From NCBI RefSeq assembly GCF_029893355.1, contig NZ_JARZAI010000026.1, positions 49,326 through 113,325 on the forward strand: a stretch of DNA of 64,000 nt, given 5' to 3'. Of the stretch, positions 1-8,407 are shown piece by piece (position 1 is the stretch's first letter; every line of letters begins with the position of its first letter). This DNA comes from Kitasatospora sp. MAA4. Its GTDB lineage: Bacteria > Actinomycetota > Actinomycetes > Streptomycetales > Streptomycetaceae. The notes under the pieces are model-generated. The model did not search any database. It was not told where the DNA came from and saw only the letters and a list, made by a program, of their open reading frames with translations. The translations under genes and the position numbers were made by a program.

Positions 1-762
1 GGCCTGGACGAGCCGTTGCACCTGGGACGGCCGGGGGTGGGCCGCTGCGAGGTGGTCTGCTACACCTCCGAGCACGACGCCTCGTTCGCCGGCCTGACCG
101 AGGCCAAGGCCCGCCTGGTGCTGGACGCCTGGACGGATCGGACGGCCGAGCTCTCGGCCCTGCCGGACGTCCGGCAGGTCTTCTGCTTCGAGAACCGCGG
201 CGTCGAGATCGGGGTGACGCTGGCCCACCCGCACGGCCAGATCTACGCCTTCCCGTTCGTCACCCCGCGCACCGCCAAGATGATCGAGCAGGCGGGACGG
301 CACCGGGCCGAGACCGGGCGCAACCTCTTCGAGGACCTGCTGGCGGCCGAGCTGGCCGACCCCGTACGGGTGGTGGCGGCCGGTGAGTACTGGACGGCGT
401 TCGTGCCGTACGCGGCCCGCTGGCCCTACGAGGTGCACCTCTACCCGAACCGCCGGGTGGCCGACCTGACCGCCCTCACCGAGGCCGAGCGCGCCGAGTT
501 CCCCGGGCTCTACCTCGACCTGCTGGGCCGCTTCGACCGGCTGTTCGGCGAGCAGGCCCCGCCGACCCCGTACATCGCGGCCTGGCACCAGGCTCCCCGG
601 CCGGACGGGGAGGAGCTGGCACTGCATCTGGAGCTGTTCTCGATCCGTCGTACCGTAGGCAAGCTGAAGTTCCTGGCCGGGGTCGAATCCGGCATGGACG
701 CGTTCGTCAACGATGTGTCGCCCGAAGCGGCGGCGCAGCGCCTGCGGGAGGTTGCACCATGA
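1..762 (+). CDS. galT: Galactose-1-phosphate uridylyltransferase, 5' end missing
   Basis: GalT exchanges UMP between UDP-glucose and galactose-1-phosphate in the cytoplasmic Leloir pathway. The frame is open from base 1, so the N-terminus lies outside the window; the TTG at 16 is an internal codon, not a credible start. The signature HPHGQ (about bases 226-240) supplies the nucleophilic histidine that carries the uridylyl group. The C-terminal half shows the usual His-rich continuation (AWHQAP, then LHLELFS near bases 625-645). The stop overlaps the galE start in an ATGA arrangement, so the two are translationally coupled in a galTEK operon. The family assignment is secure. Confidence 0.93.
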   Translation, partial: GLDEPLHLGRPGVGRCEVVCYTSEHDASFAGLTEAKARLVLDAWTDRTAELSALPDVRQVFCFENRGVEIGVTLAHPHGQIYAFPFVTPRTAKMIEQAGRHRAETGRNLFEDLLAAELADPVRVVAAGEYWTAFVPYAARWPYEVHLYPNRRVADLTALTEAERAEFPGLYLDLLGRFDRLFGEQAPPTPYIAAWHQAPRPDGEELALHLELFSIRRTVGKLKFLAGVESGMDAFVNDVSPEAAAQRLREVAP

Positions 763-1715
763 GCAAGTACCTGGTCACCGGCGGTGCCGGTTACGTCGGC
801 AGTGTCGTCGCCGCGCACCTGTTGGAGGCGGGACACCAGGTCACCGTGCTGGACGACCTCTGCACGGGCTTCCGGGAGGGCGTCCCGGCGGGTGCCGAGT
901 TCGTCCGCGGCCGGATCCAGGACGCCGCCGACGTGCTGGACGCGTCCTTCGACGGCGTGCTGCACTTCGCGGCCTCCTCGCAGGTCGGCGAGTCGGTCGC
1001 CGACCCGGAGAAGTACTGGCGCAACAACGTGGCCGGCTCGCTGGAGCTGATCAGCGCGATGCGCAAGGCCGGCGTGCGCAAGCTGGTCTTCTCCTCCACC
1101 GCCGCCGTCTACGGCGAGCCGGAGTCGGTGCCGATCGCCGAGACCGCGCGCACCTCCCCGACCAACACCTACGGCGCCACCAAGCTGGCCGTCGACCACC
1201 TGATCACCAGCGAGGCGATCGCGCACGGCCTGGCCGCAGTCAGCCTGCGCTACTTCAACGTGGCCGGCGCGTACGGCGCCTACGGCGAGCGGCACGACCC
1301 CGAGTCGCACCTGATCCCGCTGGTCTTCCAGGCCGCGCTCGGGCAGCGCCCGCACATCTCGGTCTTCGGGGACGACTACCCGACCCCCGACGGCACCTGC
1401 ATCCGCGACTACATCCACGTCGCCGACCTCGCCGAGGCCCACCTGCTGGCGCTGGACGCGGCGACGTCCGGCGAGCACCTGATCTGCAACCTGGGCAACG
1501 GCAGCGGCTTCTCGGTCCGCGAGGTGATCGAGTCGGTCAAGCGGGTGACCGGCCGGGAGATCCCGGTGGTCACCGCCGAGCGCCGTCCGGGCGACCCGGC
1601 GGTGCTGGTCGCCTCCGCGGAGCGCGCCCACCAGGCGCTGGGCTGGACGCCCAAGCGCCCCGAACTGGACGCCATCGTGGCGGACGCCTGGGCGTTCGCC
1701 ACCAGGGCGAAGTAG
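759..1715 (+). CDS. galE: UDP-glucose 4-epimerase
   Basis: This short-chain-dehydrogenase-fold epimerase interconverts UDP-galactose and UDP-glucose using tightly bound NAD. The 318-residue length is typical of actinobacterial GalE. The Rossmann motif TGGAGYVG is at residues 7-14, the catalytic serine/threonine stretch SST at about 112-114, and the YxxxK pair is Tyr138/Lys142 in TYGATK. The ATG overlaps the galT stop (ATGA), which fixes the start. It is the second gene of galTEK, and galK follows after 46 bases. A few Streptomyces carry additional epimerases, but the galT/galK context makes the Leloir enzyme the clear choice. Confidence 0.95.
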   Translation: MSKYLVTGGAGYVGSVVAAHLLEAGHQVTVLDDLCTGFREGVPAGAEFVRGRIQDAADVLDASFDGVLHFAASSQVGESVADPEKYWRNNVAGSLELISAMRKAGVRKLVFSSTAAVYGEPESVPIAETARTSPTNTYGATKLAVDHLITSEAIAHGLAAVSLRYFNVAGAYGAYGERHDPESHLIPLVFQAALGQRPHISVFGDDYPTPDGTCIRDYIHVADLAEAHLLALDAATSGEHLICNLGNGSGFSVREVIESVKRVTGREIPVVTAERRPGDPAVLVASAERAHQALGWTPKRPELDAIVADAWAFATRAK

Positions 1716-1761
1716 CCGACGGCCGGGCCGAGTACGGCCCGGCGACTTTGAAGAGGGCCAC

Positions 1762-2910
1762 GTGACAACGGAGTTCGAGCAGGTCTTCGGCGCCGCCCCC
1801 ACCGGGGTGTGGGCGGCGCCGGGTCGGGTCAACCTGATCGGTGAACACACCGACTACAACGACGGGTTCGTCCTGCCGATCGCCCTTGCGCAGGTGGTGC
1901 TGGCCAGCGCCCGGCGCCGCGAGGACGGTCGGCTGCGGCTGTACAGCGCGCAGGGCGACGGGCGGGTCACCGATCTCGTGGTGGCCGACCTCAAGCCCGG
2001 CGCGGTGGCCGGCTGGGCGGCGTATCCGGCCGGCGCGGTCTGGGCATTGAACGACTGGGCGTTGAACGAGTCGGGCCACCAAGTGGGCGGCGCCGACCTG
2101 TACTTCGACAGCGACGTGCCGAGCGGCGGCGGGCTCTCGTCCTCCGCCGCGCTGGAGTGCTCGGTCATCGCGGCCTACCGCGACCTGTACGAACTCCCGC
2201 TGGACCAGCAGCAGTCGGCGCTGATCGCGCAGCGGGCCGAGAACGACTTCGTCGGCGTCCCGTGCGGTGTGATGGACCAGATGGCCTCGGCCTGCTGCAC
2301 CGAGGGCGCGGCGCTGTTCCTGGACACCCGGGACCTGGCGCAGCGCCAGGTCCCGTTCGACCTGGCGGCGCAGGGGCTGCGGCTGCTGGTGATCGACACC
2401 CGGGTCAAGCACGACCTCGGGGACGGCGCCTACGCCGCGCTGCGGGCCGGCTGCGAACGGGCCGCCGCCCTGCTCGACCTGCCCGCCCTGCGCGAGCTGA
2501 CGGCCGACACCCTGCCCGCCGCGCTGGACCGGCTGCCGGCCGAACTCGGCCCGCTGGTCCGGCACGTGGTGAGCGAGAACGCCCGCGTGCTGCGGGCGGT
2601 GGCGCTGCTGGACGCGGGGGACTTCGCCGCGCTCGGCCCGGTGCTGACCGCCGGGCACGCCTCGCTGCGCGACGACTACGGCGTCTCCTGCCCAGAGACC
2701 GACCTCGCCGTCGCGGTGGCCGTCGAGGCGGGGGCGCTCGGGGCGCGGATGACCGGCGGCGGCTTCGGCGGCTCGATCATCGCCCTGGTCCCGCAGGAGC
2801 GGACCAGTGCGGTGGCGGCGGCGGTGGAGGGCGCCTTCGCGGCGGCCGGATACGTCGCGCCGCGCAGCTTCACCGCGCAGGCCTCCGCCGGATCGCGCCG
2901 GGTGGGTTGA
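1762..2910 (+). CDS. galK: Galactokinase
   Basis: A GHMP-family kinase that phosphorylates galactose at C1 with ATP, the first committed Leloir step. The 382-residue protein opens with the galactokinase signature GRVNLIGEHTDYNDG (about residues 22-36), followed by the GHMP ATP-binding loop PSGGGLSSSAA near residue 120 and the C-terminal glycine motif MTGGGFGG near 330. I chose the GTG at 1762, which places the signature at the usual distance from the N-terminus; AAGAGGG lies a few bases upstream. It is the last gene of the galTEK operon. About 110 bases separate it from the next gene, with no strong terminator hairpin that I can see. Confidence 0.95.
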   Translation: MTTEFEQVFGAAPTGVWAAPGRVNLIGEHTDYNDGFVLPIALAQVVLASARRREDGRLRLYSAQGDGRVTDLVVADLKPGAVAGWAAYPAGAVWALNDWALNESGHQVGGADLYFDSDVPSGGGLSSSAALECSVIAAYRDLYELPLDQQQSALIAQRAENDFVGVPCGVMDQMASACCTEGAALFLDTRDLAQRQVPFDLAAQGLRLLVIDTRVKHDLGDGAYAALRAGCERAAALLDLPALRELTADTLPAALDRLPAELGPLVRHVVSENARVLRAVALLDAGDFAALGPVLTAGHASLRDDYGVSCPETDLAVAVAVEAGALGARMTGGGFGGSIIALVPQERTSAVAAAVEGAFAAAGYVAPRSFTAQASAGSRRVG

Positions 2911-3018
2911 CGCCGAAACAGGCCGAATTAGGCAAAACCCCCGCCCTGCCACTTGCCCTACCCGTACCCTGAACCGGGTAGCGGTGGGGGCCGGTGCCGG
3001 AGCAGGGGGGACACCGCG

Positions 3019-3948
3019 ATGGGACGGATCCGCGTCCTGGTGGTCGACGACCACCGCATCTTCGCCGAGGCGCTCGCCACGGCGCTCTCCGCCGAGCCGG
3101 AGATCGACGTCGGAGCGGCCGGGAGCGTGTCCGCCGCCGAGATCGCCCTGGAGCGCGCGCTCGCGGAGGGCCGCCCGTTCGACGTCCTGCTGGTCGACGC
3201 GGACCTCGGGGCCGGCGGCCCAGCCGTCGGTCCGGCGCGCAGGCCCCGTCCGGCGGCCGAAGCCGAAGCCGCGCCGTCCGTGCTGCGCCGCACCGCCGGA
3301 GTGGTTCCGGCGCCGCGTCGGTCCGGTAGCTTACTTGCGCCTCAACGGGCGCTCGCTCCGGCAGTGGTGACGAGTCATCAGGCCATTCCGGTGCAGGCGG
3401 GCAGGGCGTCGAAGTCGGCTGCCGAGCCGCGCGAGCCCGACGGCATCGCCCTGATCGGTCGCGCCTGCCACGCCTACCCGGGCCTGCGCGCGGTGGTGCT
3501 CGCGGCCGAGGACGATCCGCGCCGGGCCGTCCGCGCCCTCTACGCGGGCGCGGCGGGCTGGGTGGCCAAGGAGAGCTCGCTGACCCGGCTGCTGGCCGTG
3601 CTGCGCGGCGTGCTGCGCGGTGAGACCCATTTGCCACCGGCTCTTCTCACCGGCGTGGTGCGGGAGTTGACCACCGCACGGCGGGACCGGACGGAGAGCG
3701 AGCGGCTGATCGAGACGCTCACCCCGCGTGAGAAGCAGGTGCTGCGCTGCATGGTGGCCGGCCTCGGGCGGCAGGCCGTGGCCGAGCGGCTGTACCTGTC
3801 GCCGCACACCGTGCGGACCCACATGCAGAACGTCCTGGGGAAGCTGGGCGTGCACTCCACGCTGGCCGCCGTCGCGCTGGCCCGCCGAGCGGGCATCGGC
3901 CCGGCCGAGCCGCAGTCGCAGGAGCCGGCGGCCGACCAGAAAAACTAG
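3019..3948 (+). CDS. LuxR/NarL-type response regulator with a receiver insertion and a TTA codon
   Basis: The N-terminal receiver starts MGRIRVLVVDDHRIF, with the acidic pair at 10-11 and the likely phospho-acceptor Asp60 (LLVDADLG). The receiver lysine is Lys184 (WVAKESS). The Asp-to-Lys distance is thus about 124 residues rather than about 50, because a Pro/Ala/Arg-rich segment (about residues 65-140) interrupts the fold. The C-terminal LuxR helix-turn-helix is intact (LTPREKQVLRCMVAGL, then LYLSPHTVRTHMQNVLGKLG). The ATG at 3019 follows a G-rich ribosome binding site. Codon 105, inside the insertion, is TTA (bases 3331-3333), the only in-frame TTA I found in the window, so translation should depend on bldA. 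No sensor kinase is adjacent. The last four bases are shared with the convergent marR-like gene. Confidence 0.85.
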   Translation: MGRIRVLVVDDHRIFAEALATALSAEPEIDVGAAGSVSAAEIALERALAEGRPFDVLLVDADLGAGGPAVGPARRPRPAAEAEAAPSVLRRTAGVVPAPRRSGSLLAPQRALAPAVVTSHQAIPVQAGRASKSAAEPREPDGIALIGRACHAYPGLRAVVLAAEDDPRRAVRALYAGAAGWVAKESSLTRLLAVLRGVLRGETHLPPALLTGVVRELTTARRDRTESERLIETLTPREKQVLRCMVAGLGRQAVAERLYLSPHTVRTHMQNVLGKLGVHSTLAAVALARRAGIGPAEPQSQEPAADQKN

Positions 3949-4442
3949 CCCGGGATGTTGTCGAACGGTGCGACAAGCTGCCGCAGCAGCCCCGCGAGCT
4001 CGTTCTGCTGGCCGCCGGTGAGCTGGGAGAGCAGCTCCCGTTCGTGCGCGAGCAGGCCGGCCAGCGCCTGGTCGGCCCGTTCCTGGCCGGTCTCGGTGAG
4101 GCGGACCAGCACGCCGCGCCGGTCGTCCGGGTCGGGCAGTCGCTGGACCAGATCCTTGCCGGCCAGCCGGTCGATCCGGTTGGTCATCGTGCCGGAGGTG
4201 ACCAGGGTCTGGGTGAGCAGCTGCCCGGGGGAGAGCTGATAGGGCTCGCCGGCCCGTCGAAGGGCCGTCAGGACGTCGAACTCCCAGGGCTCCAGACCGT
4301 GCTCGGCGAACGCGGCACGGCGGGCCCGGTCCAGGTGGCGGGCGAGCCGGCTGACCCGGCTGAGCACCTGGAGTGGTTGCACGTCGAGGTCGGGGCGCTC
4401 ACGGCGCCATGCTGCGACCAGGCGGTCGACCTCGTCCTCCAT
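3945..4442 (-). CDS. MarR-family transcriptional regulator
   Basis: A 165-residue winged-helix regulator starting MEDEVDRLVAAWRRERP. The core LEPWEFDVLTALRRAGEP, the recognition helix region LVTSGTMTNRIDRL and the wing DPDDRRGVLVRLT match the MarR fold. Further in-frame codons exist upstream, but this ATG gives the normal MarR length and leaves the upstream palindrome outside the coding region. It lies 89 bases after the TetR gene on the same strand and ends tail-to-tail with the response regulator, the two stop codons sharing CTAG. The ligand is unknown. Autoregulation through the palindrome at 4481-4494 is likely by analogy with the family. Confidence 0.85.
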   Translation of the reverse strand: MEDEVDRLVAAWRRERPDLDVQPLQVLSRVSRLARHLDRARRAAFAEHGLEPWEFDVLTALRRAGEPYQLSPGQLLTQTLVTSGTMTNRIDRLAGKDLVQRLPDPDDRRGVLVRLTETGQERADQALAGLLAHERELLSQLTGGQQNELAGLLRQLVAPFDNIPG

Positions 4443-4480
4443 GTCGATCAGTGTATCGGTGGTTCTGTCGATATGAAGCC

Positions 4481-4494
4481 TCTTGACATCGAGA
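4481..4494. promoter_or_regulatory. Candidate MarR operator
   Basis: The 14-mer TCTTGACATCGAGA reads TCTnGAnnTCnAGA, an imperfect dyad about 40 bases upstream of the MarR-family start. Short A/T-containing dyads at this position are typical of autoregulated MarR genes. Function is inferred only from position and symmetry. Confidence 0.45.
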
Positions 4495-4531
4495 AAACTC
4501 TCGGAGAACGAATGACCGAATGAACGAATGA

Positions 4532-5293
4532 TCAGTTCTTTCGGTCGCCGACCAGCTTCGGGTGCCGTTCCATGCCCTCCAGGCCGTGCCAGGCCAGGTT
4601 CACCAGGTGCGCCGCCACCTCGGACTTCTGGGGCTTGCGCACCTCCAGCCACCACTGGCCGGTCAGGGCCACCATGCCGACCAGCATCTGCGAGTACATC
4701 GGGGCGAGGCGGGCGTCGAAGCCCCGGGCCTTGAACTCCAGGCCGAGGATGTCCTCGACCTGGGTGGCGATGTCGCTGATCAGCGAGGCGAAGGTGCCGG
4801 TGGCCTGGGCGACCGGCGAGTCCCGGACCAGGATCTTGAAGCCGTCGGTCGAGGTGTCGATGTAGTCCATCAGCGCGAAGGCGGCCTGCTCCAGCAGCTC
4901 CCGCGAGTGTCCGCCGGTGAGCGCCCCCGTCACCATGTCGAGCAGCAACTGCATCTCGCGGTCGACCACCACCGCGTAGAGCCCCTCCTTGCCGCCGAAG
5001 TGCTCGTACACCACCGGCTTGGAGACCCCGGCCCGCTCGGCGATCTCCTCCACCGAGGTGCCGTCGTAGCCCCGCTCGGCGAAGACCGAGCGCCCGATGT
5101 CCAGCAACTGCTCGCGGCGCTGCTTGCCGGTCATCCGGACCCGGCCGGTGCGTCCGCGGGCCGGTGCGGCGGGCGCACCGGAGCCGGCGGCGGAGCTCGG
5201 ACCCGCCCCGGTAGGTGAGGGCGGGCGATGGCCGTCTGCGGTGTCTCCGTTGCTCCCGTTCACCCCTCCATCATGCTGTAGTCGCCGGGTCAT
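4532..5293 (-). CDS. TetR-family regulator coupled to the desaturase
   Basis: A 253-residue TetR protein. An N-terminal disordered Gly/Pro/Ala-rich stretch (about residues 1-55) precedes the helix-turn-helix (RREQLLDIGRSVFAERGYDG, then AERAGVSKPVVYEHFGGKEG). The remainder is the all-helical ligand domain. The ATG at 5293 overlaps the desaturase stop as ATGA, which argues for this start over the internal GTG at 5263, whose upstream GGAGG is too close. Regulators of this family next to acyl-CoA desaturases, such as Pseudomonas DesT, sense acyl-CoA and repress the desaturase. Operon structure and the palindrome at 6317-6347 fit the same logic. The ligand is inferred. Confidence 0.88.
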   Translation of the reverse strand: MTRRLQHDGGVNGSNGDTADGHRPPSPTGAGPSSAAGSGAPAAPARGRTGRVRMTGKQRREQLLDIGRSVFAERGYDGTSVEEIAERAGVSKPVVYEHFGGKEGLYAVVVDREMQLLLDMVTGALTGGHSRELLEQAAFALMDYIDTSTDGFKILVRDSPVAQATGTFASLISDIATQVEDILGLEFKARGFDARLAPMYSQMLVGMVALTGQWWLEVRKPQKSEVAAHLVNLAWHGLEGMERHPKLVGDRKN

Positions 5294-6276
5294 GCGGTGC
5301 GGCGGGCGTCGATGCGCTCGGCGTCGGGCCAGCGGACGTCCCGCGCCCACCCGGCCTGCTCGAACCAGCGGATCAGCCGGGCCGAGGAGTCCACCTGTCC
5401 GCGCAGCACGCCGTGCCGGGCCGAGGTCGGGTCCGCGTGGTGCAGGTTGTGCCAGGACTCGCCGCAGGAGAGCACCGCCAGCCACCACACGTTGCCCGAG
5501 CGGTCGCGGGACTTGAAGGGGCGCTCGCCCATCGCGTGGCAGATCGAGTTGATCGACCAGGTCACGTGGTGCAGCAGCGCGACCCGCACCAGCGAGCCCC
5601 AGAAGAAGGCGGTCAGCGCACCCTGCCAGGACATGCTGACCAACCCGCCGACCAGCGGCGGCAGCAGCATCGAGATCGTGGTCCAGAGCCAGAACAGCCG
5701 GGAGACGGCCCGGATGTCGGGGTCCTTGATCAGGTCGGGCGCGTAGATGTGCTGCGGCGTCTGCTCCTCGTCGAAGAGCCACCCCATGTGCGCCCACCAC
5801 AGGCCCTTGAGCAGGGCGGGCAGCGTCTCGCCGTAGCGCCAGGGCGAGTGCGGGTCGCCCTCCTTGTCGGAGAACTTGTGGTGCTTGCGGTGGTCGGCCA
5901 CCCAGCGCACCAGCGGGCCCTCGATGGCCAGGCTGCCGGCCACCGCCAGGGCGATCTTCAGGGCGCGGTTGGTCTTGAAGGAGCGGTGCGTGAAGAAGCG
6001 GTGGAAGCCGACGGTGATGCCGTGGCAGGCGGTGAAGTACATGACCGCCGCGATCGCCAGATCGGTCCAGCCGAGACCCCAGCCCCAGGCCACCGGGACG
6101 GCGGCGAGCAGGGCCAGGAACGGGACGGCGATGAAGAGGCCGAGGGCGATCCGCTCGGCGGGACCCTGCTTCTCCCCGCCGCGCGTGGCGGAGACCTGCG
6201 AGGCGGGTACGGAACCGGCGACGGACTCGGGGACAGGTGTGGCGTCGGGACGCGCTTCGCTGGCCTGCATGGTCAT
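5290..6276 (-). CDS. Acyl-CoA desaturase (delta-9 type, membrane di-iron)
   Basis: An integral membrane fatty-acyl desaturase that introduces a cis double bond, setting membrane fluidity. The 328-residue protein has the three histidine boxes HRFFTH, HRKHH and HNLHH in the expected order, and hydrophobic pairs between them (for example FLALLAAVPVAWGWGLG). The start is the ATG at 6276 (MTMQASE), preceded by AAGGGA on the minus strand; an ATG two codons later is possible, and upstream in-frame codons would run through the operator. It is the first gene of an operon with the overlapping TetR gene. Regulation by that protein at the 31-bp palindrome upstream is likely. Confidence 0.93.
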   Translation of the reverse strand: MTMQASEARPDATPVPESVAGSVPASQVSATRGGEKQGPAERIALGLFIAVPFLALLAAVPVAWGWGLGWTDLAIAAVMYFTACHGITVGFHRFFTHRSFKTNRALKIALAVAGSLAIEGPLVRWVADHRKHHKFSDKEGDPHSPWRYGETLPALLKGLWWAHMGWLFDEEQTPQHIYAPDLIKDPDIRAVSRLFWLWTTISMLLPPLVGGLVSMSWQGALTAFFWGSLVRVALLHHVTWSINSICHAMGERPFKSRDRSGNVWWLAVLSCGESWHNLHHADPTSARHGVLRGQVDSSARLIRWFEQAGWARDVRWPDAERIDARRTA

Positions 6277-6316
6277 AAGGGTCCCTTGAGGGAGGAATCT
6301 GGACAGAGCGGACTGG

Positions 6317-6347
6317 CCTACGATTGCGTAACTTACGGCATCGTAGG
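6317..6347. promoter_or_regulatory. 31-bp palindromic operator upstream of the desaturase operon
   Basis: The outer arms CCTACGAT (6317-6324) and ATCGTAGG (6340-6347) are exact inverted copies. The inner arms CGTAA (6327-6331) and TTACG (6333-6337) are also exact, all centred on base 6332; only two symmetric positions mismatch. It lies 41 bases upstream of the desaturase ATG. Its position and length suit binding of the co-transcribed TetR protein, possibly as two dimers. Binding itself is inferred. Confidence 0.75.
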
Positions 6348-6477
6348 TTCTGTGCAAGCCGAATGGGAAGTGCGGCGCGAAGGCGGCGAGCTGCCGCAGG
6401 GGTGGTAGAGGCCTCGCGCGGGGGCGCGGGAGTCAATACCCAGCCGGGGTGCGTCTCCGGTATGGTCTGAGCAGCTG

Positions 6478-6550
6478 TCCGCCGTGGGGTAATCGGCAGC
6501 CCGCAGGCCTTTGAAGCCTTGCAGTGTTGGTTCGAATCCAACCGGCGGAG
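6478..6550 (+). tRNA. tRNA-Gln (anticodon TTG)
   Basis: A 73-nt cloverleaf. The acceptor arm TCCGCCG (6478-6484) pairs with CGGCGGA (6543-6549), with discriminator G. The T arm GTTGG-TTCGAAT-CCAAC is complete. The anticodon loop CTTTGAA gives anticodon TTG, closed by GGC/GCC. The CCA end is not encoded. It sits directly upstream of glmU. One pair at the base of the anticodon stem appears mismatched. Confidence 0.92.
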
Positions 6551-6744
6551 CGTGTCACGTGGGGCCGGGGCCGTCAGAGCCCCGGCTTTCACCGCTCGGG
6601 TTCGGGTCGGCCGGATTCCCGGAGCGGCTTGGTGTCATCGCCCAGGTCCGTCGCGGTTATTCTCTGTGCTGGTCCGAGTGCGGCGTGTGGAGCCGCGCAC
6701 CTGACCCTCCCCGCCTTTCGGCCATCCCACAAGGAGCCTCCCGA

Positions 6745-8202
6745 GTGAGTGTCAACTCCCCCGCCGCCGTCGTCGTGCTCGCCGCCGGTGAGGGCTCCCG
6801 GATGAAGTCGAAGGCGCTGCCCAAGGTGCTGCACCCGGTCTGCGGGCGGAGCCTGCTGGGCCATGTGGTGAGCGCCGCCGAGGAGCTGGCGCCGCGCCGC
6901 CTGGTGGTCGTGGTGGGCCACCAGCGGGAGCTGGTCGTGGAGCACCTGGCGGCGACGAACGCAGGCGTGCTGACCGCCGTGCAGCCGGAGCAGAACGGCA
7001 CCGGGCACGCCGTGCGCTTCGCGCTGGAGGCACTGGCCGCCGACGGGACGGCGCTGGACGGCACGGTCATCGTCACCTCCGGCGACACCCCGCTGCTCAC
7101 CGGCGCCACCCTGAGCGCGCTGGCCGAGCGGCACGCCGTCGAGGGCAACGGCGTCACCGTGCTGACCGCCGAGGTGCCGGACCCGACCGGGTACGGCCGG
7201 ATCCTGCGCGACGCCGCGGGCGGCGCGGTCACCGCGATCGTCGAGCACAAGGACGCCACCGACGCCCAGCGCGCGATCACCGAGATCAACTCGGGCGTCT
7301 ACGCCTTCGAGGGCAAGCTGCTGGCCGAGGCGCTGGGCCGGCTCGGTACCGACAACGCCCAGGGCGAGGAGTACCTCACCGACACCCTGGAGATCCTGCG
7401 CACCTCCGGCCACCGGGTCGGCGCCGTGGTGGCCGCGGACTACCGCGACATCCTGGGCATCAACGACCGGGTCCAGCTGGCCGAGGCCCGCCGGCTGCTG
7501 AACGCCCGCCTGGTGGAGCGCGCGATGCGCGCGGGCGTCACCGTGGTGGACCCGGCGACCACCTGGTTCGACGTCGAGGTCGGCTACCGGCCGGACGCGG
7601 TGGTGCTGCCGAACACCCAGCTGCACGGCGCCACCCAGCTGGGCGAGGGCTGCGAGGTGGGCCCGAACTGCACCCTCACCGACACCGTGGTGGGCGCCGG
7701 GGCGCATGTGACCAACACCACGGCGGACCGCGCGGAGATCGCCGAGGGCGCGACCGTGGGCCCGTACGCCTACCTGCGCGGCGGCGTGAAGGTCGGGGTC
7801 AAGGCGAAGGTCGGGACGTTCGTCGAGATCAAGAAGTCGCAGATCGGCGCCGGCGCCAAGGTGCCGCACCTGTCGTACATGGGTGACGCCGAGATCGGCG
7901 AGGGCGCGAACATCGGCGCGGCCACCGTCACCGCCAACTGGGACGGTGTGAACAAGAACCGCACGGTGATCGGGGCGCACGCCCGGATCGGCGTGGACAA
8001 CATGCTGGTGGCACCGGTCACGGTGGGTGACGGCGCTTACACCGCCGGCGGCTCGGTGATCAGCCAGGACGTGCCCGCCGGCGCACTCGGCGTGAGCCGC
8101 GCGCCGCAGCGCAACATCGAGGGCTGGGTGGAGCGCAAGCGCCCCGGCACGGTGTCGGCGCAGGCCGCGGCCGATGCGCTCGGTGGGGCCCAGGAGGCCT
8201 GA
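6745..8202 (+). CDS. glmU: Bifunctional GlmU: N-acetyltransferase / UDP-GlcNAc pyrophosphorylase
   Basis: GlmU acetylates glucosamine-1-phosphate and then uridylylates it to UDP-GlcNAc, the precursor of peptidoglycan. The 485-residue protein has the N-terminal nucleotidyltransferase signature LAAGEGSRMKSKALPKVLH (about residues 11-29). The C-terminal left-handed beta-helix of hexapeptide repeats begins near residue 270 (for example VGPNCTLTDTVVGAGAHV, IGEGANIGAATVTANWDG). The GTG at 6745 follows AAGGAG at the right distance. It lies 204 bases upstream of prs, an arrangement widely conserved in actinobacteria and firmicutes. Confidence 0.96.
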   Translation: MSVNSPAAVVVLAAGEGSRMKSKALPKVLHPVCGRSLLGHVVSAAEELAPRRLVVVVGHQRELVVEHLAATNAGVLTAVQPEQNGTGHAVRFALEALAADGTALDGTVIVTSGDTPLLTGATLSALAERHAVEGNGVTVLTAEVPDPTGYGRILRDAAGGAVTAIVEHKDATDAQRAITEINSGVYAFEGKLLAEALGRLGTDNAQGEEYLTDTLEILRTSGHRVGAVVAADYRDILGINDRVQLAEARRLLNARLVERAMRAGVTVVDPATTWFDVEVGYRPDAVVLPNTQLHGATQLGEGCEVGPNCTLTDTVVGAGAHVTNTTADRAEIAEGATVGPYAYLRGGVKVGVKAKVGTFVEIKKSQIGAGAKVPHLSYMGDAEIGEGANIGAATVTANWDGVNKNRTVIGAHARIGVDNMLVAPVTVGDGAYTAGGSVISQDVPAGALGVSRAPQRNIEGWVERKRPGTVSAQAAADALGGAQEA

Positions 8203-8407
8203 GCCGACCGGCGGGGCACCCGAGCAGCGGTCCCGGGACGGACGCTTTCCGAGCGGGCGCGTAACCTGGTGTACATACGTGCGCCGTGGGGCTGTAGCCC
8301 GCGAGACGAGGCGTACCCCAATCCCCGTCGACCACCGGCCCGGGCGGCCTCGCTGCCCGGGTGCGGCGCGCCGGGTCCGTGCGGCAGCAACACGAGGAGA
8401 CGGTGCA

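Noticed and set aside
510..1850. Long minus-strand open frame over galE and galK starts
   Set aside because: It is antisense to strongly supported genes, its composition is typical of GC-rich shadow frames, and no domain is recognisable.
4532..6592. 686-codon minus-strand frame spanning TetR and desaturase
   Set aside because: It reads the desaturase out of frame; only its last part, in frame with the TetR gene, is real.
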